A DNA stretch of 32,942 bases from Syntrophaceae bacterium UBA6109 (GCA_002428445.1 DIWJ01000001.1:4377-37318), one strand, 5' to 3'. Shown: positions 8,460 through 16,771, numbered from the stretch's first letter. Numbers and translations are program-made. The notes: generated by a model not told the origin, from the sequence alone.

Positions 8460-8789
8460 ATGCAAATGATCGACATAGCCTTCGGCACGACAGACTGGTC
8501 CGCGATTGAGCCAACGGAACACCGGGGTGAAACGGGGGTTGCTTACTGGAGAACCCGCCACTTCGGCAGCATCCGCGTGCGGCAGGTCGAATATACCCCG
8601 GGTTATCTGGCCGATCATTGGTGCGTCAAAGGCCATATTCTTTTCTGCCTGGAAGGCGAGTTGCACACGGAACTGAAGGACGGCCGCAGATTCGTCCTTA
8701 AGCCGGGCATGAGTTACCAGGTTGCCGACAACGCAGAACCGCATCGTTCATCCACAACGGTCGGCGCCAGGCTCTTTGTGGTCGATTGA
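8460..8789 (+). CDS. Small DHCW-motif-type cupin fold protein
   Basis: 109 residues, a single cupin barrel. The segment YLADHWCVKGHILFCLEGEL, followed by LKPGMSYQVADNAEPHRSST and a C-terminal ARLFVVD, matches what I recall of the family called DHCW-motif cupin fold proteins, whose biochemical role is not established. The Asp-His-Trp-Cys cluster and the later His could bind a metal. GGAG about 9 bases upstream supports the ATG at 8460. It is the first gene of a plus-strand group (cupin, membrane methyltransferase, desaturase) lying between two parts of the mla operon on the other strand. Confidence 0.8.
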   Translation: MQMIDIAFGTTDWSAIEPTEHRGETGVAYWRTRHFGSIRVRQVEYTPGYLADHWCVKGHILFCLEGELHTELKDGRRFVLKPGMSYQVADNAEPHRSSTTVGARLFVVD

Positions 8790-8826
8790 CGGATAAGGCT
8801 GGCAAGTCCCGAGGGGAATACGCCCT

Positions 8827-9552
8827 GTGAGTCCTGTCGCAGCATACTCCATGATAACCCTTGCAATCCTCTGCGGCTGGGGATCGCTTCTTCTTTTCGG
8901 AGCGTTTCTTCTTGCCGGCCCCATCGACGTCGTGCACCTCGCCGCCCCGGGGCGCCAGGCGCTCCGCTGGGACGCGCTCTTGTCTCTCCTTTTCTTCATC
9001 CAGCACAGCGGCATGATCCGCGCCTCGTTTCGCACCTGGCTCGCATCGGTCATCCCGCAGCATTACCACGCGTCGACCTATGCCATTGCCTCCGGCGTTG
9101 CGCTGGCGGCCGTCGTCATCCTCTGGCAGCCTTCCGACACTCTTCTCTATCGGGCCGACGGCGCCCTTCGCCTGCTGGCACGCGCCATCGCCCTGGCGGC
9201 CCTTGCCGGTTTTGTGTGGGGGGTGCGGGCGCTCAAGAGCTTTGACGGCTTCGGTCTGAAACCCATCAGGGCTCACCTGCAGGGCAGGGAACTCCGGGTT
9301 CCGGACTTCGTCGTCCGCGGTCCTTATCGCTGGGTCCGCCATCCGCTGTATTTTTTTGTGCTCCTTCTCATCTGGTCGTTTCCCGACGGCACGCTCGACC
9401 GACTGCTCTTCAACATACTCTGGACCGGCTGGGTCATCGCCGGCACCCATCTGGAGGAGAAGGATCTTGTCGCGACGTTCGGCGACGAATACCGTCGCTA
9501 TCAAGGGACGGTCCCGATGCTTTTCCCCTGGCGGGGTTTCCGGACCAGCTGA
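8827..9552 (+). CDS. MddA/ICMT-like integral membrane methyltransferase
   Basis: 241 residues with about five to six hydrophobic helices. The C-terminal part has the isoprenylcysteine-carboxyl-methyltransferase/PEMT-type AdoMet site: VRGPYRWVRHPLYF, then EEKDLVATFGDEYRRYQG and VPMLFPW. The N-terminal FFIQHSGMIRASFRTWL and STYAIASG segments recall the NnrU/MddA (methanethiol S-methyltransferase) group, but the substrate cannot be fixed from sequence; thiols, isoprenoids or lipids are all possible. The start is GTG at 8827 with GAGGGG at 8811-8816. It lies 37 bp after the cupin gene and 127 bp before the desaturase, in the same direction. Confidence 0.8.
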   Translation: MSPVAAYSMITLAILCGWGSLLLFGAFLLAGPIDVVHLAAPGRQALRWDALLSLLFFIQHSGMIRASFRTWLASVIPQHYHASTYAIASGVALAAVVILWQPSDTLLYRADGALRLLARAIALAALAGFVWGVRALKSFDGFGLKPIRAHLQGRELRVPDFVVRGPYRWVRHPLYFFVLLLIWSFPDGTLDRLLFNILWTGWVIAGTHLEEKDLVATFGDEYRRYQGTVPMLFPWRGFRTS

Positions 9553-9572
9553 CCCTTGACCGGGTTGCGATC

Positions 9573-9680
9573 ATGCTTAAAATAGAAACGGTAAATCGAG
9601 ATGTCGTCCAAATCGATGTGACAGTCCTGTTCGACGAAGAAATCGTCGCGCTTCGATTCCCGGGAGGTGCGATGGGGTGA
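9573..9680 (+). CDS. Possible small ORF before the desaturase gene
   Basis: A 35-codon frame from ATG 9573 to TGA 9678-9680 encodes MLKIETVNRDVVQ ... VALRFPGGAMG. Its stop shares one base with the desaturase ATG (TGATG), an arrangement used for coupled translation. I recognise no family, there is no good ribosome binding site before 9573, and the frame is also open further upstream, so it may be a remnant of a longer gene rather than a functional peptide. Confidence 0.25.
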   Translation: MLKIETVNRDVVQIDVTVLFDEEIVALRFPGGAMG

Positions 9681-10702
9681 TGGATGCAGGCGGAACCCGT
9701 AACGGATTAACCATACATTCCCTGCGGAAAACGCTGGCTCAGCACGCCAAGCCGGATCTGCGTCGGGCGATTGTGCAGCTAATCAACACCTTTACTCCCT
9801 ACATCGCCCTGTGGGTTATCCTGGTTTACCTGGTGGATCGGGAATACCCCTTTGCTGCGATTGCCCCGCTTCTCTTCGCTGCATCCCTTTTCCTGGTGCG
9901 CATTTTCATTTTCTTTCATGACTGCGCGCACGGTTCCTTTTTTGCCTCGCGCCGGGCGAATGCGATCCTTGGTTATCTGTCGGGCATATTGACCTTTACG
10001 CCGTTCAGGTACTGGCAGCACAACCACCTCATCCATCACGGCACTTATGCGGACCTGGACCACAGGGGTGTCGGGGATATCTGGACGTTGACTGTCGCGG
10101 AGTACCGGGCGGCCTCCAGGATGATGCGGTTGGCCTACAGGCTCTACCGCAATCCCCTCGTCTTCCTCGGGATCGGCCCGGGATACTCTTTCCTGATTAC
10201 CCAGCGATTTCTGCACCTGTGGGAGGGAAAGAATGAGCGCTTCAGTGCGGCCGTGACCAATCTGGCCATCCTGACGATCATTCTTGCAGCGGCCCTCACG
10301 ATCGGGCTGCGGACCTACCTGCTGATCCAGTTCCCGATCATCATGATCGCCGGGGCCGTCGGCGTGTGGCTGTTTTACGTCCAGCATCAATTCGAAGGCG
10401 CCTATTGGTCTCGCCACGGAAACTGGGACCCGCTGAAGGCCGCCCTGAACGGGAGTTCCTATTACAAACTCCCCCGCGTGCTTCAGTGGTTCACAGGCAA
10501 TATCGGCCTTCACCATGCCCACCATGTTCTGCCCCGAATTCCGAACTATCAACTGCAGCAGAGTTGCGACCAATCACCCGTCCTGCAGACCGTGCCGCCC
10601 CTGACGATCCGCAAAAGCCTCAAGTCGTTTTCTCTGAATCTGTGGGATGAGAAACAGCGGAAGTTCGTGAGCTTCCGATCCCTGAAGGAGCCTGTGCGCT
10701 GA
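9680..10702 (+). CDS. Membrane fatty acid desaturase
   Basis: 340 residues from ATG 9680, with GGGAGGTG at 9662-9669; an in-frame GTG directly before would add one residue. All three histidine boxes of the diiron acyl-lipid desaturases are present: HDCAH (80-84), HNHLIHH (114-120) and HHAHH (278-282), with the additional family motif YVQHQFEGAYW (about 234-243). Hydrophobic segments lie around residues 38-75 and 193-232. Such enzymes insert a double bond into membrane-lipid acyl chains using O2 and electrons from ferredoxin or rubredoxin-like donors. That O2 need is unexpected beside the strictly anaerobic redox genes at 27.5-32.9 kb. A terminator follows at 10811-10834. Confidence 0.92.
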   Translation: MDAGGTRNGLTIHSLRKTLAQHAKPDLRRAIVQLINTFTPYIALWVILVYLVDREYPFAAIAPLLFAASLFLVRIFIFFHDCAHGSFFASRRANAILGYLSGILTFTPFRYWQHNHLIHHGTYADLDHRGVGDIWTLTVAEYRAASRMMRLAYRLYRNPLVFLGIGPGYSFLITQRFLHLWEGKNERFSAAVTNLAILTIILAAALTIGLRTYLLIQFPIIMIAGAVGVWLFYVQHQFEGAYWSRHGNWDPLKAALNGSSYYKLPRVLQWFTGNIGLHHAHHVLPRIPNYQLQQSCDQSPVLQTVPPLTIRKSLKSFSLNLWDEKQRKFVSFRSLKEPVR

Positions 10703-10810
10703 ATTTTTCGGCTGCCCTGACGAATCGAGAAAGAAGGCTCGCCGGGGGAAGGACAGCCGCAGATGAAGCCGTGCCGGACAGGCTTCGAGGGTAACACAAA
10801 CCAACCGGCC

Positions 10811-10834
10811 GGGAGGCTCGCGGCTCCCTTTTTT
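10811..10834 (+). terminator. Intrinsic terminator after the desaturase gene
   Basis: GGGAG (10811-10815) pairs with CTCCC (10824-10828) across an 8-base loop and is followed by six T residues (10829-10834). It lies 109 bases after the desaturase stop and separates the first three-gene group from the oxidoreductase-cupin-DJ-1 group. Confidence 0.7.
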
Positions 10835-10875
10835 GCGCTATGCGAAAACCGGGAAAATAAAGTAATGTGACGACC

Positions 10876-11493
10876 ATGAAGATATCCGTCCTTCTCGCCC
10901 ACCCCGATCGCAAGAGTTTCAACGCCGCGATTGCGTGCACCGCGGTCGCGCAACTCGAGACCAACGGCCATGACGCTTCCTTTCACGACCTCTACGCGGA
11001 GCACTTCGACCCCCTGCTCGCCGCGGAAGAAATCCGCGATGACGCGCCCCTGCCGCAGATGATCAGAGAGCATTGCGATGAAATACGGGCGGCCGACGGC
11101 ATCGTCGTCGTTCACCCGAACTGGTGGGGTCAACCCCCGGCGGTGCTGAAGGGCTGGATCGACCGTGTGATCCGCCCGGGCGTTGCGTACGAGTTCCTGG
11201 AGGGCGATTCCGGGGAAGGCATCCCCAGGGGATTGCTGCGCGCCAGGGCCGCCGTCGTTTTCAACACGTCGAATACGGCACCGGAAAGGGAAAAGCGCGT
11301 TTTCGGCGACCCGCTGGAAACGCTCTGGAAGAATTGCGTCTTTGGCCTCTGCGGTGTCAAGATCTGCCGCCGTCGAACGTTCAGTATCGTGATTACCAGC
11401 ACAGAGGCGCAGAGAATCCGGTGGCTTGGCGACGTGAAGGCGACAATCGATTCCGTTTTCCCGGATGAACATGGCCGCAAGAAGACCGCGTGA
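10876..11493 (+). CDS. Flavodoxin-fold NAD(P)H:quinone oxidoreductase-like protein
   Basis: 205 residues from ATG 10876 (a GTG at 10867 is a possible earlier start; neither has a strong ribosome binding site). The start MKISVLLAHPDRKSFNAAIA and the motif VVVHPNWWGQPPAVLKGWID place it in the Flavodoxin_2/MdaB-KefF-NQO family of cytoplasmic FMN/FAD enzymes that reduce quinones or other electrophiles by two electrons with NAD(P)H. ARAAVVFNTSNTA is the usual next strand and loop. It starts a second plus-strand group with a cupin and a DJ-1/PfpI protein, suggesting a role against reactive carbonyl, quinone or oxidative stress; the substrate is not known. Confidence 0.85.
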   Translation: MKISVLLAHPDRKSFNAAIACTAVAQLETNGHDASFHDLYAEHFDPLLAAEEIRDDAPLPQMIREHCDEIRAADGIVVVHPNWWGQPPAVLKGWIDRVIRPGVAYEFLEGDSGEGIPRGLLRARAAVVFNTSNTAPEREKRVFGDPLETLWKNCVFGLCGVKICRRRTFSIVITSTEAQRIRWLGDVKATIDSVFPDEHGRKKTA

Positions 11494-11537
11494 AGATCCT
11501 GCGGCGGATCGCCGCTGAGGAAATTAGGGAGGGTGCC

Positions 11538-11903
11538 ATGCGTGCGGAAATTCGAAAGGGCGTTGACGCCCGGGAAATCGTGACGCGGGAGCGTTGCTTC
11601 ATTTCGGAAGTCGCCAACGATGCCGGCGACAAGTCCGTATCCATCGCCCGCGCCAGGGTGAAGACACGGGGAACCACCGCCCTGCACCGTTTGAAGGGCA
11701 TATCGGAAAGGTACATCATCGTCGCCGGAGCCGGCCGCGTGGAGATCGGCGGGATCGACCCCGTCGATGTCACGGAGGGTGATGTCGTCAGGATTCCGCC
11801 GGATACCCCTCAGCGCATAACGAATACCGGGGCGGACGATCTTGTCTTCTACTGCGTGTGCACGCCGCCCTTCCGTTCGGATTGCTACGAGGCGCTGGAA
11901 TGA
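11538..11903 (+). CDS. Cupin domain protein
   Basis: 121 residues from ATG 11538, with AGGGAGGG just upstream; an in-frame GTG at 11490 would overlap the previous gene and lacks such a site. One cupin domain: TTALHRLKGISERYIIVAGAGRV is motif 1 and GDVVRIPPDTPQRITNTG motif 2. The usual second His of the HxH pair and the motif 2 His are Leu and Gln here, as I recall for this small cupin subgroup, so metal binding may differ from classical cupins. The gene is 45 bp after the oxidoreductase and 16 bp before the DJ-1/PfpI gene. No substrate can be assigned. Confidence 0.8.
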   Translation: MRAEIRKGVDAREIVTRERCFISEVANDAGDKSVSIARARVKTRGTTALHRLKGISERYIIVAGAGRVEIGGIDPVDVTEGDVVRIPPDTPQRITNTGADDLVFYCVCTPPFRSDCYEALE

Positions 11904-11919
11904 TCAAGGAGGAGCTGTC

Positions 11920-12549
11920 ATGAACTTCGGGATTCTTGTCTTTCCGGATGTGGAGGAACTGGATTTCGTCGGCCCCTGGGAAATGGCCGGCATGTGGAAC
12001 AAGTGGGCCGGGGGACCGGAGACACGACTTGTTGTAGCGGAGTCATCGGCGGCTATCACCTGCGCAAAGGGACTGGCGATCGTTCCTCAGAGTTCGATCA
12101 GCCGGTGCCCGCCCCTGGATGTTCTCCTCGTGCCGGGCGGCCAGGGCACGCGCCGGGAGGTCGACAATCCGGTACTGATCGATTTCATCGCCGCGCAGGC
12201 AAAATCCTGCAAGGCCGTTCTTTCCGTGTGCACGGGCGCTTTCCTCTTGCATCGCGCCGGGCTCCTCTCCGGGAAGAAAGCGACGACGCACTGGAACTCG
12301 CTCGACCGTTTGCGCGCACTCGGCGACGTTGACGTCGTTGAGGAACGCTTCGTCCGGGACGGAAACATCTGGTCGTCCGCCGGCGTATCCGCGGGAATCG
12401 ACGTCATGCTCGCCTTCATCGCCGACTTCGCCGGCGAACAGGCTGCGGGCATCGTGCAGTTCGCCGCCGAGTACTACCCTTCCGCGAAGTCATACGGCGG
12501 CATGCACAAGAATCCGAAGGCCCCGGCGTATCTGAGGAAAGAGATGTGA
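11920..12549 (+). CDS. DJ-1/PfpI family protein, isonitrile hydratase-like
   Basis: 209 residues. ATG 11920 has a strong AAGGAGGAG (11906-11914) five bases upstream. The fold is a class I glutamine amidotransferase-like domain: FGILVFPDVEELDFVGPWE at the start, VLLVPGGQGTRR, the nucleophile elbow SVCTGAFLL with Cys104, and the downstream ATTHW motif. This pattern is nearest to the PfpI_2/isonitrile hydratase (InhA) group within DJ-1/PfpI, although transcription-factor domains and glyoxalase III relatives share it. There is no C-terminal AraC domain, so it is an enzyme rather than a regulator. It ends the plus-strand group. Confidence 0.88.
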   Translation: MNFGILVFPDVEELDFVGPWEMAGMWNKWAGGPETRLVVAESSAAITCAKGLAIVPQSSISRCPPLDVLLVPGGQGTRREVDNPVLIDFIAAQAKSCKAVLSVCTGAFLLHRAGLLSGKKATTHWNSLDRLRALGDVDVVEERFVRDGNIWSSAGVSAGIDVMLAFIADFAGEQAAGIVQFAAEYYPSAKSYGGMHKNPKAPAYLRKEM

Positions 12550-12570
12550 GCAGCGCGGGCAGGCATTGAC

Positions 12571-12595
12571 GACACCGATGAACTAAATCGGCGTC
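12571..12595 (+). terminator. Possible terminator hairpin after the DJ-1/PfpI gene
   Basis: GACACCGAT (12571-12579), seven-base loop, ATCGGCGTC (12587-12595), with eight of nine pairs. It begins 22 bases after the stop codon. There is no T-run after it, so termination is uncertain. Confidence 0.35.
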
Positions 12596-12600
12596 AGGGG

Positions 12601-12641
12601 CGAGATTGCCGCGCCGGCCTGCGGCCTCCTCGCAATGACTG
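12601..12641. repeat. REP/MITE-like palindromic interspersed repeat
   Basis: The stretch CGAGATTGCCGCG ... CTCCTCGCAATGACTG contains the ends ATTGC and GCAAT around a GC-rich centre with GGCC-TGC-GGCC. Read on the other strand (TCATTGCGAGGAGG ... CGCGGCAATCTCG) it resembles the short TCATTGCGAGGAG/GCAATCTC repeats dispersed in many anaerobe genomes. Recognition is from memory; only one copy is in the window. Confidence 0.5.
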
Positions 12642-12764
12642 AACACGTCGCAGGGCATATCCCCCTGTCATGCGTGATGAGCAAACCAGTCTGCCTGTGA
12701 AGGACGAGGGAAACGCCGCAGACGGACCTTTTGGTAGAACTCCGAATCAAGCTTCGTCGTTCTA

Positions 12765-12839
12765 CGATCCCCAGGGAAGAAGTTTCGTCTTCATTCGCTC
12801 GTCCGCCCCGCGGGGGGGGGCGGCGCTCGCTGTCGGATT
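12765..12839. repeat. Direct repeat copy 1, about 75 bp
   Basis: Begins CGATCCCCAGGGAAGAAG and ends GCGCTCGCTGTCGGATT. It matches copy 2 (12872-12943) over nearly its whole length with a few substitutions and a different length in the central C/G hairpin (CCGCCCCGCGGGGGGGGGCGG here). It shows no coding character. Confidence 0.8.
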
Positions 12840-12871
12840 GACGACTCTCGGTAAAAACCCCGGAGAATCGC

Positions 12872-12943
12872 CGATCCCCAAGGAAAGAAGTTTGTTCTTC
12901 ATTCGCTCGTCCCCCCGTGAGGGGCGGCGCTCGCTGTCGGATT
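12872..12943. repeat. Direct repeat copy 2, about 72 bp
   Basis: Begins CGATCCCCAAGGAAAGAAG and ends GCGCTCGCTGTCGGATT; the centre is CCCCCCGTGAGGGGCGG, again a hairpin. It starts 107 bp after copy 1 and ends ten bases before the permease stop codon, so it lies between the cargo genes and the rest of the mla operon. With 12550-12764 it fills the roughly 400-bp gene-free interval there. Confidence 0.8.
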
Positions 12944-12953
12944 CAGCAGCCTG

Positions 12954-14105
12954 TCATTTCCAATAATGTAAGACGACGGCAAAGATCGAATCCACCACCA
13001 CAATCATCAGGATCGAGGCGACGACGGCCGAGGTTGTCGCCGCCCCCACCTCTTCGACGCCGCGCTTGACGCGGAACCCGCGCTGACAACCGATGCCGGC
13101 GATGATGACGGCGAAAAACAGCGATTTGATGAGGCTCGAGACGAAATAAAATACGCTGATGCTCCGCTGGGTCGCCTGGAGGTAGGTCGCGGGGGTCAGG
13201 TCCAGCCCCAGAACTCCCACAATCATCCCGCCCAGGATGCCGAAGAGATCGGCGTAGATCGTCAGCAGCGGAACGACGATGATCGTCGCCAGGAGCTTGG
13301 GGAGCGCCAGGAAACGGACGGGGTCGAATCCCATGGTGACCAGAGCATCCACCTCGTCGTTGACCATCATCGTCCCGATCTCCGCGGCAAAGGCCGACGC
13401 GGAGCGCCCCGCGACGAGGATCGCCGTCATGATGGGACCCAGTTCGCGCACGATCGCAATCCCCACCAGCGACGCGACGTAGATATTCGCCCCGAACTGC
13501 TTGAGCTGCAGCGAAGACATGAAGGCCATGATGAGGCCGATGAGCATGCTGATGAGCCCGACGATGGGCAGCCCCTCCGCGCCCACGCGCCGGATGTAGA
13601 AAAGGACGTCTCCCCAGCGCACGGACCGGGGCCGGGCGACGGCGCGGGCCGTAACGGATATCAGTTCGCCGAAGAACGCCATCAGATAGAAGAAATCGTC
13701 GAAGAGGGCCGTGCTCGCGGACCCGACATGGACAAAGAAAGGCTCGTCCACCTTGACGGAACGGCGGGGCGCGGCGCGCAGCGCCTCCCGGTCGATCAGG
13801 GAGAGGATCCGCTTCGTCTCGCCGCCGACGTTCACATAGGAAAAAGGAATGCCCCGGCGGGCAGCCTCGTTTTCCGTCTGCACGAGGACGAGGGCGCCGC
13901 CGCTGTCCAGGTATTCCACTCCCCCGAGGTCCATTGCCAGCGACGACGGGTTGCGCCCCTTCAGCGCCTGCTCGATGGCGGCGGATATTCCGTCCAGGCC
14001 TTCGAGGGCGAGACGCCCCGAGAGGCGCAGCGCAAGCGCTCCGCCGGCGGATTCCTCCACCCGCACGACACACCCGGACGGACAGGTCAGATCTTGATGG
14101 TTCAT
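12954..14105 (-). CDS. mlaE: STAS-MlaE fusion, Mla-type lipid ABC transporter permease
   Basis: 383 residues. Residues about 1-105 are a STAS domain (MlaB-like: LALRLSGRLALEGLDGI ... VEYLDSGGALVLVQ), fused to an MlaE permease (about 120-383) with five to six membrane segments and the family core GANIYVASLVGIAIVRELGP and LVAGRSASAFAAEIGTM. In E. coli MlaB and MlaE are separate proteins; a fused form is found in other phyla. The inner-membrane permease pairs with MlaF and MlaD, here at 6428-8157 on the same strand but separated by 4.8 kb of opposite-strand genes and repeats. Its ATG follows the mutS stop by 32 bp, so mutS and mlaE may share a transcript. Confidence 0.92.
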   Translation of the reverse strand: MNHQDLTCPSGCVVRVEESAGGALALRLSGRLALEGLDGISAAIEQALKGRNPSSLAMDLGGVEYLDSGGALVLVQTENEAARRGIPFSYVNVGGETKRILSLIDREALRAAPRRSVKVDEPFFVHVGSASTALFDDFFYLMAFFGELISVTARAVARPRSVRWGDVLFYIRRVGAEGLPIVGLISMLIGLIMAFMSSLQLKQFGANIYVASLVGIAIVRELGPIMTAILVAGRSASAFAAEIGTMMVNDEVDALVTMGFDPVRFLALPKLLATIIVVPLLTIYADLFGILGGMIVGVLGLDLTPATYLQATQRSISVFYFVSSLIKSLFFAVIIAGIGCQRGFRVKRGVEEVGAATTSAVVASILMIVVVDSIFAVVLHYWK

Positions 14106-14137
14106 CTTGTCACCGCTTCCGAAGCAGATGCGCGAGA

Positions 14138-16771
14138 CTAGGTCTCCGATTTCTTCCCCAGCCGCTCTTTCCAGGCCCCGACGAGGTTCATCGCCTCCAG
14201 GGGCGTCAGGGCGTTCAAATCCACTTCCCGCAGTTCCCCGACGACGGCCTGTTCTTCGTCGATGAAGAGGGGCAGTTGGCCGCTGTCCTTTCCTGCCGCC
14301 TTCCGTCCCCGCGCCAGGCGCGGCATGCCGATCTCGTCCAGTTCACCCTTTTCCAGGTTCTTCAGCACTTCCCGGGCCCGCGCGATCACCTCCTCCGGGA
14401 CGCCGGCGATCCGCGCCACCTGGATGCCGTAGCTCCGGTTCGTTCCCCCCTCGACGATCTTCCGGAGGAAAATGATCCTGTCACCCCACTCCTTGACGGC
14501 GATGTTGTAATTCTTCACGCCGTCTTTCGTCAGCGGCAGGTCCGTCAGCTGGTGATAGTGCGTGGCAAAAAGCGTCCGCGCGCCGAGGTTGGGGGCGTCG
14601 TGGAGATATTCGGCGACGGCCCAGGCGATCGAGAGGCCGTCGAAGGTGCTCGTCCCCCGGCCCACCTCGTCCAGGACGATCAGGCTCCGGCGCGTGGCGT
14701 TGCGGAGGATCGCGGCGGTTTCGTTCATCTCCACCATGAAGGTGCTCTGACCGCGGGCCAGGCTGTCGGCGGCGCCGATGCGTGTAAAGATCCGGTCGAC
14801 GACGCCGATCCGCGCGCGCGCGGCCGGCACGAAACTCCCCATCTGCGCCATGAGGACGATCAGGGCGACCTGGCGGATATAGGTGGACTTGCCGGCCATG
14901 TTGGGGCCGGTGATGACGAGAAAACGGTTCTGCTGAAGATCGAGCAGGGTGTCGTTCGGCACGAATCCCTCGGCCGGCGGCATGCGCTCGACGACGGGGT
15001 GGCGGCCGTCGACGATTTCGATCACGTCTTCTTCGTCCACCTGCGGGCGGCAATAGCCGTACTTCTCGGCGACCTCCGCGAGCGACACCAGGGCGTCCAG
15101 CTCCGCGATGGCTGCGGCCGTCGCCTGCAGGCGCCGGATCTCGGCGGCGATCCGCTCTCGGATCTCGAGAAACAGGACGTATTCCTTCTCCCGCCGCCTT
15201 TCTTCGGCATGGAGGACGGTGTACTCGTACCCCTTCAACTCCTCGTTGATGTAGCGCTCCGCGTTCACCAGCGTCTGCTTGCGCACGTAATCGGCGGGCA
15301 CCGCTTCCGCGTGGGCCCTGGTGACTTCGAGGTAATAGCCGAAGACACTGTTGTAGCCGACCCGGAGGGAGTGGATTCCCGTGCGCTTCCGCTCCTTCTC
15401 TTCGAGACGGGCGATCCAGGATTTCCCGTCGCGGCTGACGGCAAACAGTTCGTCCAGGGCCGGATCGTATCCCTCGCGGATGATCCCCCCGTCCCGGATC
15501 TGCACCGGCGGATCGTCCACAATCGCCCGGGCGATGAGATCGAGGATGTCCGGCATCTCGTCGATCCCGTCCCGCAGCCCCGCGAGCCGAGGCGCCGCGG
15601 AATCGGGGAGAAGCCTGCGGATCTCCGGCAGCTTGCGGAGGGAGTCCCGGAGAGCCGCGAGATCTCTGGCGTTGGCGACGCCCATCGCCACGCGGGCGCC
15701 CAGCCGCTCGAGGTCGTAGACCCCGCCCAACGCCTTGCGGAGATCACGGCGCAGCAGGTGCCGCTCGCGGATTTCGCCGACGGCCGCCTGGCGCTCGCGG
15801 ATCCGCTCTGGAATGACAAGAGGATAACTCAGCCACCAGCGGAGCCTGCGCCCTCCCATCGGCGTCACCGTCTCATCAAGGACGTGGAAAAGCGATCCCT
15901 GGCGGCGCCCCTCGGCGATCGTCGCAAAGAGCTCCAGGTTACGCTTGGCCGTCTCGTCCACCTGCAGGTGCGCCCGGGGTTCGTAGATCTGGAGTTCGCC
16001 GAGGTGCCGCAGGCGGTCCCGCTGGGTCTCGCGGACATAGCGAAGAACCGCCCCCGCCGCCGCGGCCGCCACCGGCCGCTTTTCGATACCGACCTTCTGC
16101 AGCGCATCGGCGGGAAAGGATTCCCGCAGGATGGTCATGGCCTCGTCCGCGTCGAAATAGCCCGCAGCCACGGATTCGACGCGCCGCTTTCCCTCGCCGG
16201 AAGGAAAGGCCTTCAGCAGCGTCCCTTCGCGGCCCTGCTCCAGAAGGACCTCGCGGAACGCAAGCCCGCCGATCTCCTCGACGAGGAAATCGCGGTCCGC
16301 AGACTCGGCGATGCGGAACTCGCCCGTGGAGATGTCGACAAAGGCGAGCCCGAGAACCTCGCCTCTCCGGCAGAGCGCGGCGAGGAAGTTGTTCTCCTTG
16401 GCCTCGAGGTTTTCCGGATCGACGACGACGCCGGGCGTGATGATCCGCACCACGTCTCGTTTGACCACGCCCTTCGCGGATTTGGGGTCTTCGAGCTGTT
16501 CGCAGACCGCCACCTTGTAGCCCTTGTCGATGAGTTTGGCGATGTAGGAAGCGGCGGCATGATAGGGGACGCCGCACAGCGGAATGGCGCCTTCCTTTCC
16601 CTTGTTGCGGGAGGTAAGTGTGATTTCGAGGAGCTTCGCGGCAAGGACCGCGTCCTCGAAAAACATCTCGTAGAAGTCCCCCATCCGGAAGAAGAGGATG
16701 CAGTCCTTGTGCTGCTCCTTGATTCGGAGGTACTGGCGCATCGCGGGGGTGAGTTCCGCGGCCTCGCTCAT
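14138..16771 (-). CDS. mutS: DNA mismatch repair protein MutS
   Basis: 877 residues from ATG 16771, the normal MutS length. The N-terminal mismatch-recognition motif is intact ([15 protein letters not shown], with Phe-Tyr-Glu), followed by connector, core and clamp regions, then the ATPase: Walker [10 protein letters not shown] near residue 620 and [17 protein letters not shown]. MutS binds mismatched DNA as a dimer and starts repair with MutL. The frame is open for 156 codons upstream, but [20 protein letters not shown] is the typical N-terminus and GGGGAGG lies about 10 bases before the ATG. The start overlaps the stop of the small membrane protein gene by four bases (ATGA). Confidence 0.97.
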   Translation of the reverse strand: MSEAAELTPAMRQYLRIKEQHKDCILFFRMGDFYEMFFEDAVLAAKLLEITLTSRNKGKEGAIPLCGVPYHAAASYIAKLIDKGYKVAVCEQLEDPKSAKGVVKRDVVRIITPGVVVDPENLEAKENNFLAALCRRGEVLGLAFVDISTGEFRIAESADRDFLVEEIGGLAFREVLLEQGREGTLLKAFPSGEGKRRVESVAAGYFDADEAMTILRESFPADALQKVGIEKRPVAAAAAGAVLRYVRETQRDRLRHLGELQIYEPRAHLQVDETAKRNLELFATIAEGRRQGSLFHVLDETVTPMGGRRLRWWLSYPLVIPERIRERQAAVGEIRERHLLRRDLRKALGGVYDLERLGARVAMGVANARDLAALRDSLRKLPEIRRLLPDSAAPRLAGLRDGIDEMPDILDLIARAIVDDPPVQIRDGGIIREGYDPALDELFAVSRDGKSWIARLEEKERKRTGIHSLRVGYNSVFGYYLEVTRAHAEAVPADYVRKQTLVNAERYINEELKGYEYTVLHAEERRREKEYVLFLEIRERIAAEIRRLQATAAAIAELDALVSLAEVAEKYGYCRPQVDEEDVIEIVDGRHPVVERMPPAEGFVPNDTLLDLQQNRFLVITGPNMAGKSTYIRQVALIVLMAQMGSFVPAARARIGVVDRIFTRIGAADSLARGQSTFMVEMNETAAILRNATRRSLIVLDEVGRGTSTFDGLSIAWAVAEYLHDAPNLGARTLFATHYHQLTDLPLTKDGVKNYNIAVKEWGDRIIFLRKIVEGGTNRSYGIQVARIAGVPEEVIARAREVLKNLEKGELDEIGMPRLARGRKAAGKDSGQLPLFIDEEQAVVGELREVDLNALTPLEAMNLVGAWKERLGKKSET

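Noticed and set aside
12765..12943. Possible CRISPR array
   Set aside because: Only two copies, about 75 bp long, diverged from each other, separated by 32 bp, and no cas genes are present.
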